From assembly GCA_947625675.1 (NCBI GenBank), contig CANQPH010000011.1, positions 1-64,000 on the forward strand: 64,000 bases of DNA, written 5' to 3'. This DNA is from an uncultured Acetatifactor sp. GTDB taxonomy: Bacteria; Bacillota; Clostridia; Lachnospirales; Lachnospiraceae. Shown here one piece after another: positions 57,945 through 64,000 of the stretch; the stretch's first letter is position 1; every line of letters starts with the position of its first letter. Below the pieces are notes generated by a model. It was not told where the DNA came from. It ran no database searches and saw nothing but the letters and a program-made list of their open reading frames with translations. Both the position numbers and the translations under genes were made by a program.

Positions 57945-58994
57945 ATGATAAATGCGCAGATTTACGATCAATTAAAGCGGATCACGGAAGAGGAGCGGGA
58001 GATCCTGGAGGGCCGCCGGGAGATCGACCAGGGCCGCTACAACGACGGGGAGACGGAAGGGAGCGGGATGCTGTACATGGACAGCCGCAAACTTTTGGAG
58101 AGCGGCAAGCTGATCCAGATCAGGCCACACACCCGTTTCATTCATTTTCCCAGACACGTCCATAATTACGTGGAGGTGATCTACATGTGCTCCGGCCAGA
58201 CCACCCATATCATCAACGGGGACCGAGTGGTGCTGAAGGAGGGGGAGCTTTTGTTCCTGAGCCAGAATGCGGTGCAGGAGATTTTGCCCGCCGGGGAAGA
58301 GGATGTGGCGGTGAATTTCATCATCCTGCCGGAGTTCTTCGACCAAGCCCTGTACATGATCGGGGCAGAGGAAAACCTGATCCGGAAATTCATCGTGGGC
58401 TGCCTCAGGGGAGCCCCGGGAGGAACGCAAGGAAGAACGCAGGGCGGGGGCTATGGCGATGGCCCGCAGGGAGTCCAGGGAGATGTCGGCTACCTTCATT
58501 TTCGGGTGGCGGACGTGCTTCCCATCCAGAATCTGGTGGAAAATCTGCTGTGGACCATTATGAACAGTCAGCAGAACAAACGGAGCATTAACCAGTTTAC
58601 CATGGGCCTGCTTTTTCTCCAGCTCATCAATTACACGGACAAGGTGGAGGTGGGAAAAGATCATTTCGACCAGGAACTGGTTCTTGCCGTGTACCGATAC
58701 ATAGAGGAGCGTTACAAGGAAGGGGAGCTGTCCGAGCTGGCGGCCATTTCGGGTTATGATCTGTATTGGCTCAGCCGCCGCATCAAGAAGCTGACGGGCC
58801 GAAATTTCACGGAGCTGATGCAGATCAAGCGCTTGGCCCAGGCCCAGTTCCTCCTGCAGAACACCGACCTTCCCGTGGCGGACGTGGGCAGGGCGGTGGG
58901 CTATGACAATCTGAGTTATTTTCACCGCATCTTTCGGGAAAAATACGGGATGAGCCCCCGGCAGTGGAGACAGAGAGAAGCTGGCAGGGGATAA
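57945..58994 (+). CDS. AraC-family regulator with cupin sensor domain
   Basis: 349 residues. An AraC-type cupin (IHFPRHVHNYVEVIYMCSG, VVLKEGELLFLSQNAVQEI) and a C-terminal double HTH (LSELAAISGYDLYWLSRRIKKLTG, VGYDNLSYFHRIFREKYGMSP). A Gly/Gln-rich insert (about 164-185) separates the two. It lies 1.6 kb from rhaB and may control rhamnose genes; this is inference. GGAGG-AGGT-CCTCC just before the ATG can fold, hiding the SD. Confidence 0.9.
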   Translation: MINAQIYDQLKRITEEEREILEGRREIDQGRYNDGETEGSGMLYMDSRKLLESGKLIQIRPHTRFIHFPRHVHNYVEVIYMCSGQTTHIINGDRVVLKEGELLFLSQNAVQEILPAGEEDVAVNFIILPEFFDQALYMIGAEENLIRKFIVGCLRGAPGGTQGRTQGGGYGDGPQGVQGDVGYLHFRVADVLPIQNLVENLLWTIMNSQQNKRSINQFTMGLLFLQLINYTDKVEVGKDHFDQELVLAVYRYIEERYKEGELSELAAISGYDLYWLSRRIKKLTGRNFTELMQIKRLAQAQFLLQNTDLPVADVGRAVGYDNLSYFHRIFREKYGMSPRQWRQREAGRG

Positions 58995-59033
58995 AAATTG
59001 GGTAAATTAGCATTTTATTTAGGAGTATTGTAA

Positions 59034-59579
59034 ATGGGTATAAAGAATTTGACAGACAAAGATTATATAGAAACCGATCGCCTTATCATTAGAGAGATGG
59101 CGCAATCAGATCACACCGCACTATGCAGGATATTGTGCGATGAGGACGTGATGCGTGCCGCCTATGGAAGCGCATTTGAGCAGGACGAGGTGCAAGGTTG
59201 GCTCAACAGACACTTGGAAAGATATAAAAAGTTTGGTTTTGGTCTTTGGGCCGTTGTATTAAAAGAAACAAATGAAATGATTGGTCAATGCGGGTTGACA
59301 TGGCAGCGCTGGAGAGAGCGGGAGGTATTGGAAATCGGTTATTTGTTTCAAAAAGCATATTGGCACAATGGTTATGCGACCGAAGCGGCAATCGCCTGCA
59401 GGAAATATGCTTTCTCGGTTCTTGATACAAGTGTTGTTTATTCCATTATCAGAGATACTCACACCGCCTCGCAAAAAGTTGCACTTCGTAATGGTATGAA
59501 AATTATTGATAAGGATAGTAAGATTTTCAGAAACATAAATATGAATTTTTACTTATATGCAGTAGAACGCAAGAATTGA
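59034..59579 (+). CDS. GNAT-family N-acetyltransferase (RimJ/RimL type)
   Basis: 181 residues. ETDRLIIREMAQSDHTALCRIL at the start, GYLFQKAYWHNGYATEAAIA (acetyl-CoA loop) and QKVALRNGMKII at the end. Substrate unknown. The gene is clearly richer in A+T than its neighbours, which suggests recent acquisition. SD TAGGAG. Confidence 0.88.
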   Translation: MGIKNLTDKDYIETDRLIIREMAQSDHTALCRILCDEDVMRAAYGSAFEQDEVQGWLNRHLERYKKFGFGLWAVVLKETNEMIGQCGLTWQRWREREVLEIGYLFQKAYWHNGYATEAAIACRKYAFSVLDTSVVYSIIRDTHTASQKVALRNGMKIIDKDSKIFRNINMNFYLYAVERKN

Positions 59580-59668
59580 GATGAACCGATATGCTGTGAA
59601 AGCTTTGATATGAAAGAGGGATTGGTCAAACACTTATTGCTGAACAAAAATGATTACACATTACAAAA

Positions 59669-59702
59669 AGCCAGCATTTTGGATGGTTTTGCTGGCTTAA
59701 CC
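59669..59702 (-). terminator. Terminator downstream of the RluA gene
   Basis: GCCAGC and GCTGGC with a 15-nt loop; on the minus strand TTTTT follows. It lies about 60 bp past the stop of the pseudouridine synthase gene. The rest of 59580-59759 shows no supported gene. Confidence 0.6.
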
Positions 59703-59759
59703 GTACCGAAACAAGACCCCCTCGGCATCTGCATCCGGGTTCCGGCGAAAATGGTTCGA

Positions 59760-60701
59760 TTATCCGGATGCCCCTTTCAAGCTGGCAAACAAGGAAAAAA
59801 TCTCCCCCCTGGGCGCTTCCGCAAACCCCATTCTTTTTCCGGTCGTCGGATGCCGGAAGGAAAGCTCATAGGCGCAAAGCGCCGTATTTTGCGCCCCCAG
59901 GGTACGGCTAAGCCCGTTGGATTCTTCCGTCCCATACTTCCGGTCCCCCAGAATGGGCAGACCGGCATGAGATAACTGCGCCCGGATTTGGTGAAAACGT
60001 CCCGTCTCAATGTGGATATCCAGCAAGGTGACAGGCTCCGGCGTGGATATCTTTTCCAAAACACGATAATGCAAGACGGCTTCCCTGGCTCCCTCCCGGT
60101 TTTGATGCAAGGCTGCCCCCTTGAAAGACCGCTTCCCGCCTGCCCCTTCTGGCATCTGCTGCAAGGCCGCAGCTTCTCCCGCCTGTCTTCCTGGCATTTG
60201 CTGCAAGGCCGCAGCTTCTCCCGTCTCCGACACCCTGGCCGCCCGTTCTCCTGCATCCTTCGTCAGGAAATCCCGCAGCGTCCCTTCTTCCGTCTCTGGA
60301 CAACCCGCCACCACCGCATAATAAGCCTTGTTCAGATCGCCCCGGGACAGCTGGGCCGTGAGTTCCGCAGCGGCCTTCTTCGTTTTTCCAAAGACTAAAA
60401 GCCCTTCCACGGGCTGATCCAGGCGGTGAACAATGCCCAGGTACGGAGGCTGCGGCGAACCAGCTTTTGCCGCTGCACCGCAACGGTTCCCGCCAGTTTT
60501 CACAGCGGCATTCCTCTTGGAGCCGCTTGGCTTCCTGACGGCTTCCGTTGCGCCGTCCCCGGCATCCCGTTTCCCGGCCAAATAATTTTTCAGCTGGCTC
60601 ACCGCATCCGTTTCCCCGATCCTGGCTGTCTGCACCGCCAGACCGGCGAGTTTGTAGATCACAAGTAATGTTTCGTCTTCATAAATCACTTGAAGCTTCA
60701 T
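59760..60701 (-). CDS. RluA-family pseudouridine synthase
   Basis: 313 residues. The catalytic aspartate is D95 in VHRLDQPVEGLLVF; KAYYAVV and HIETGRFHQIRAQLSH complete the RluA set. It converts specific uridines in rRNA or tRNA to pseudouridine; the site is not predictable. Two inserts are unusual: a Lys/Gly/Ala segment at about 44-84 and a duplicated GEAAALQQMP unit near 170-190. It overlaps the CPBP gene by 4 bp. Confidence 0.9.
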   Translation of the reverse strand: MKLQVIYEDETLLVIYKLAGLAVQTARIGETDAVSQLKNYLAGKRDAGDGATEAVRKPSGSKRNAAVKTGGNRCGAAAKAGSPQPPYLGIVHRLDQPVEGLLVFGKTKKAAAELTAQLSRGDLNKAYYAVVAGCPETEEGTLRDFLTKDAGERAARVSETGEAAALQQMPGRQAGEAAALQQMPEGAGGKRSFKGAALHQNREGAREAVLHYRVLEKISTPEPVTLLDIHIETGRFHQIRAQLSHAGLPILGDRKYGTEESNGLSRTLGAQNTALCAYELSFRHPTTGKRMGFAEAPRGEIFSLFASLKGASG

Positions 60702-61606
60702 GAACGGTCATTTCCTTCCCCAGGTTCCTGACAGGCGCCTTCCCCGAGCCCCGCCTGCTTTTCCGACAATCCGATCTTCACGCCGAGGAAGGCGATCAGG
60801 GCCCCCACGACCAGAAGCATCAGAGCCGTGGGCACGCTCTCCGACAAGCCCTGCAACAGATAGCTGAACACATAGGTGGACAAGAAGTTGACCAGGAAGT
60901 GAGCCAGCATGGAAGGATACAGGCTGTTGTACCGATATCTCAAGTATCCCAGGCCCAGGCCCAGGACGAAGGCATAGGAACCCTGGACGAAGTTGGCATG
61001 GAGGATGCCGAACAGCAGCGCCTGGATCCCGTTGGCAATCCAAAAAGCCTGCGTCCGATTGGCCATATCCGCCGTGGCTTTTTGACTATAATGGAAGATC
61101 ACGCCCCGGCAAAGCAATTCCTCTCCTATGGGTGCCAGCAGGACGGATGCGATGATAGTCAGGGGATTCACCCCGAACTGGGCCTGCTCCATCAGCTTGA
61201 CATACTGTTCAAACAGCCGTGGCGTCAGGAATTCCTCCGACAGCACCATGCCCTCCGCAAACAGGTACAGCCCGGCGCTGGCCAACAGGATGAACACGAG
61301 CCTCTTGACGGTGAACACCCGGGCAGGGTTCCCCGGTTTTTTCCGGCCGCAGCCAAAATAATACCACAGGCTGTAAACCGGCAGAGCGATCACATGATAT
61401 CCCAGCACGCCCCAGACGACGCCGGTTTCCACGGCCTCCATAACGGCGGCGGCATAATCCCCGCCCTGCGCTGCTGCGGCCATTCCTTTGATGACGCCGG
61501 CCACCACTCCCGCCGCAAGCGCCACGATCATCTGCAGCCCCAGACTGCTGAACAGAGCCAGCAGCGCCAGTCCCAAATATCCAAATTTTTTTCCTGGATT
61601 TTTCAT
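60698..61606 (-). CDS. CPBP-family intramembrane metalloprotease
   Basis: 302 residues with about eight membrane helices. The motifs GEELLCRGVIF (EExxxR), FGILHANFVQG (FxxxH) and MLAHFLVNFLS (HxxxN) form the CPBP/CAAX protease-like active site. Bacterial members act in prenyl-protein processing or bacteriocin immunity; which applies here is unknown. Start at 61606 with SD GGGAT-type GAGGGG upstream. Confidence 0.9.
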   Translation of the reverse strand: MKNPGKKFGYLGLALLALFSSLGLQMIVALAAGVVAGVIKGMAAAAQGGDYAAAVMEAVETGVVWGVLGYHVIALPVYSLWYYFGCGRKKPGNPARVFTVKRLVFILLASAGLYLFAEGMVLSEEFLTPRLFEQYVKLMEQAQFGVNPLTIIASVLLAPIGEELLCRGVIFHYSQKATADMANRTQAFWIANGIQALLFGILHANFVQGSYAFVLGLGLGYLRYRYNSLYPSMLAHFLVNFLSTYVFSYLLQGLSESVPTALMLLVVGALIAFLGVKIGLSEKQAGLGEGACQEPGEGNDRS

Positions 61607-61617
61607 TATATCCCCTC

Positions 61618-62865
61618 CTAAATCGCCCAATCCCCGTTCCGGAACAATACGACCTCTTCTCCGTTCTCACGGATGCCCGTCACGGTCAGATCCGACGTGC
61701 CCACCATGAAATCCACGTGATTCATGGAAGAATTGCCTCCCGCTTCCAACAGTTCCTCTTCCGTCATGGCCGCCCCGCCCTTAATGGTAGTAGGGTAGCA
61801 CTCTCCCAGGGCGAAGTGGCAGGAAGCGTTCTCATCGAACAACGTATTATAAAACAAGGTCTTCATCTGAGAAATAGGGGAATGATAGGGCACCAGCGCC
61901 ACCTCTCCCAAACGTCTGGAGCCCTCGTCCGACTCCAAAAGGGAGCGCAGGGTTTCCAGACCCTCTTCCGCAGAATAATCCACCACCTGTCCTTCCCGAA
62001 ATACCAGGCGGAAATTCTTGATCAGGTTCCCCCGATAGCTTAACGGAAGGGCGCTGACCAGGGTGCCTTCCGCCACCCGCCTGTCCGGCATGGTGAAAAT
62101 CTCCTCTGTCGGCATGTTGGCCTCAAAAACGATGCCGCTGCCGGAAGTCTCGGAACCGCCTTCCCAGATATGACCCTTCACCAGGCCCACCACGAAATCC
62201 GTTCCCAGGCCGTTCTGATAGTGCAGCTTTTCAAAAGCGTACTTGTCCAGCAGGGCGCATTTGCCCTTCAGGAAACGGTCATGCTCCTCCCATCTGCGCA
62301 CCCCGTCGCCCTCGTCCAGGCGCACCGATTTCAAAATCATCTGCCAAAGACGGCCCATGGCCTCTTCTTCCGTCATCTCCGGAAACATTTTCCGGGCCCA
62401 CTTTTTCTGGGGCACCGCCGCCACGGTCCAGGGGATCTCACTGGCCATCAGCAGCTTGTTGTACTCCGCATAGGCCTTGTCCGACGCCGCACCCCGCAGC
62501 TGCATTTTTCCGGGATCGATCCCCTTCAGACCCTCCGGATCCCCGCCGCCGATGGAGATGTTGCCCGCACCCCTTCTGGCATAATAATTGTAGGATTCCG
62601 CCTTCCAGTCCGGGATGGTGGAAAGCACTTCTTCCGATACATTCTGGAAAAAGAGCCTGCTTTCCTCCTGATCGTTCCAGCGCATGATGACCTCTCCCGC
62701 CCCGGCCTTGTAAGCCTCTTCTATCACCATCCGGCCGAACTCATAATGTTCCACCGGGCAGCTTACGGTGATCTCCTGTCCCGGCTGGACGTTGACCCCC
62801 GTCCGCACGATGAGCCGGGCGTATTCCCGGACTTTTTCTTCGCTCACTCCATAAAAAATGCTCAT
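61618..62865 (-). CDS. M29-family aminopeptidase
   Basis: 415 residues of the AmpS/aminopeptidase T family. Metal-ligand regions are FEANMPTEEIFTMPDRRVAEG, YHSPIS, ALGECYPTTIKGG and MNHVDFMVGTSDL. It removes N-terminal residues from peptides in the cytoplasm. The ATG at 62865 has SD GGGAGGCAAAGG; longer readings cross into the next gene's broken 3' part. Confidence 0.95.
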   Translation of the reverse strand: MSIFYGVSEEKVREYARLIVRTGVNVQPGQEITVSCPVEHYEFGRMVIEEAYKAGAGEVIMRWNDQEESRLFFQNVSEEVLSTIPDWKAESYNYYARRGAGNISIGGGDPEGLKGIDPGKMQLRGAASDKAYAEYNKLLMASEIPWTVAAVPQKKWARKMFPEMTEEEAMGRLWQMILKSVRLDEGDGVRRWEEHDRFLKGKCALLDKYAFEKLHYQNGLGTDFVVGLVKGHIWEGGSETSGSGIVFEANMPTEEIFTMPDRRVAEGTLVSALPLSYRGNLIKNFRLVFREGQVVDYSAEEGLETLRSLLESDEGSRRLGEVALVPYHSPISQMKTLFYNTLFDENASCHFALGECYPTTIKGGAAMTEEELLEAGGNSSMNHVDFMVGTSDLTVTGIRENGEEVVLFRNGDWAI

Positions 62866-62885
62866 TCCTTTGCCTCCCGCCGTCT

Positions 62886-63502
62886 TCACCGGATGAAATT
62901 GGTTCCCACCCGGAGCTCTTTCTCCGGCAGACCGAATTTTTCCTTTCCCAGGGCGATGCTCTTCATCAGGAAAGCCATGTTCCTGGCCAGGGTCCGCATG
63001 ACCTGCAACCCTCTTCATCCTGCACGGCTTCCGCCGCATTGTTGCCGTGAATGCTGTTCCAATACTGGCTGGAAGCCACCGGCATGCCGCTGATGGTGAA
63101 AAATTTGTTCAGCTCGTCGAAGGTGGCGGACAGGCCTCCCCTCCTGGCGGACACCACGCAGGCTCCCACCTTCATGGTCTTGTCAAAGCTGGTGCTGTAG
63201 AACAGTCTGGTCAGAAGCGCCACCAGGGTCGCATTGGCGGAAGCGTAATACACCGGAGACCCCACCACCAGGCCGTCGCTGGCCTCGAATTTGGCGGCGA
63301 TCTCGTTCACCGGATCCTGGAACACGCATTTGCCGTTCTTGTAGCAATACCCGCAGGCCACGCAGCTGCGGACGGGCTGATTTCCCACATGGATCAGCTC
63401 CGTTTCGATCCCCTGCTCCGCAAAGATTTTTTCCATCTCATGCAGGGCCGTATAGGTACTCCCCTGGGCATGAGGACTGCCGTTCAACAATAATACTTTC
63501 AT
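62886..63502 (-). pseudogene. Flavodoxin-type NAD(P)H/FMN reductase with a frameshift
   Basis: The first 165 residues are a normal flavodoxin_2/iron-sulfur flavoprotein-like reductase (VLLLNGSPHAQGSTYTAL, CVACGYCYKNGKC, VVGSPVYYAS). At the G run complementary to CCC 63009-63011 the frame shifts: the direct reading ends 178 residues in (SCGPWPGTWLS), while the -1 frame continues as LQVMRTLARNMAFLMKSI to a stop at 62886-62888, as intact relatives end. One missing G explains it. Real mutation or sequencing error cannot be separated here. Confidence 0.8.
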
Positions 63503-64000
63503 GCTTTTTTTCCTCCCATTTTATCTTGTTTTTGAAAAATAGCCAAACCGATCAGGAACATCAGGGCCAGCACGCACACCCCCGCCCGGGAAGTGTCGAA
63601 CAGCTGGGTGGAGAGGCCCATCACCAGGGTCCCCGTAAAGGAAGCCCCCTTGCCGAACACGTCGAAAATGCCAAAATATTCGCTGGATTTTTCCTTGGGA
63701 ATGATCTTGGCAAAATAAGATCTGGACAGGGCCTGAATCGCCCCCTGGAACACCCCGACGCAGGTGGCCAGGAGCCAGAATTGCCAGGCGGAGACCAGGA
63801 ACAGGGCGAAGACCGCAATGCCGAAATAAGCCAGCACGCACACCCCGATCAGTCTGCCGGGCGCATATTTTTTGGTCAGCCTGCCGAACAGGATGGCAAA
63901 AGGAAATGCCACCACCTGGGTCAGCAAAAGGGCCAGCAGCATGCTGGTGTCATCGATTCCCACGTCCTTGCCGTAAGTGGTCGCCATTTCAATAATGGTA
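63499..64000 (-). CDS. MFS transporter (UMF1/Atg22-like), C-terminal part
   Basis: The last 166 codons of a gene that continues past the right edge; the frame is open to 64000 (TIIEMATTYGK). Five or six membrane helices are seen (LLALLLTQVVAFPFAILFG, LIGVCVLAYFGIAVFALFLV), with GAIQALSRSYFAKIIPKEKS and EYFGIFDVFGKGASF typical of the UMF1 family. Substrate unknown. It overlaps the flavodoxin-type gene by 4 bp. Confidence 0.85.
   Translation of the reverse strand, partial: TIIEMATTYGKDVGIDDTSMLLALLLTQVVAFPFAILFGRLTKKYAPGRLIGVCVLAYFGIAVFALFLVSAWQFWLLATCVGVFQGAIQALSRSYFAKIIPKEKSSEYFGIFDVFGKGASFTGTLVMGLSTQLFDTSRAGVCVLALMFLIGLAIFQKQDKMGGKKA

Noticed and set aside
1..64000. tRNA, rRNA genes and CRISPR arrays
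   Set aside because: The gaps between genes were read for cloverleaf-like and regularly spaced repeats; none was found. The tandem repeats lack spacers.

Overview
The window reads as a chromosome segment of a gut-type Firmicute, most likely a Lachnospiraceae (Clostridia) species. The reasons are strong Shine-Dalgarno sites, sigma-A-like promoters, a short archaeal-type ProS, a glycyl-radical propanediol microcompartment of the fucose/rhamnose type (GRM5), and several small Clostridia-typical families. This placement is inference from gene content. No rRNA, tRNA or CRISPR array was found.

Left end (1-2.4 kb): the start of a CpsB/YwqE-type capsule tyrosine phosphatase gene lies next to a tyrosine recombinase gene enclosed by a perfect 24-bp inverted repeat (292-315 / 1824-1847). 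A promoter inside the repeats points away from cpsB and into a terminator. This looks like a self-encoded invertible promoter caught in the OFF orientation, and it is the most notable find. An XRE regulator follows.

2.4-20.1 kb, mostly housekeeping: a large LysM surface protein with tandem repeats, pyrG behind a leader terminator, a PHP phosphoesterase, a YitT protein, trmB, a D,D-carboxypeptidase, an exonuclease with thioredoxin, a hybrid histidine kinase with a solute-binding sensor, a MATE exporter and proS (with a T-box-like remnant), then a DeoR-type regulator.

20.2-35.7 kb: a fucose/rhamnose microcompartment locus on the minus strand. It comprises a glycyl radical propanediol dehydratase and its activase, five BMC-H-class shell proteins (one permuted), one BMC-T and one BMC-P protein, FucA-type aldolase, PduP-type aldehyde dehydrogenase, an alcohol dehydrogenase, PduL, PduS and a GlcG/HbpS protein. 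FucA would split the sugar phosphate to lactaldehyde and DHAP; propanediol would be dehydrated to propionaldehyde, then oxidised to propionyl-CoA and propionyl phosphate or reduced to propanol. An accessory block (EutP/PduV, a truncated metallophosphoesterase, a GNAT, a MntA/HepT toxin-antitoxin pair) splits the locus. Both promoters share TGTGRTTTTT repeats. RhaB and RhaA at 53.7-56.4 kb would feed the same pathway.

36-43.6 kb is visibly richer in A+T and looks acquired: a BlaI repressor, an M56 sensor protease, two small secreted proteins and an ABC exporter in one direction; XRE, ImmA/IrrE and a decayed PIN toxin in the other. 43.6-52 kb carries a leader-peptide/terminator attenuator ahead of two ABC half-transporters flanking a DUF1854 protein, then a GH2 glycosidase. 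The right end has a membrane-anchored unknown, rhaBA, an AI-2E-family permease, an AraC regulator, a GNAT, an RluA synthase, a CPBP protease, an M29 aminopeptidase, a frameshifted flavodoxin-type reductase and a partial MFS gene. Two families of short hairpin elements recur between genes; one carries the ribosome-binding site of the gene it precedes.
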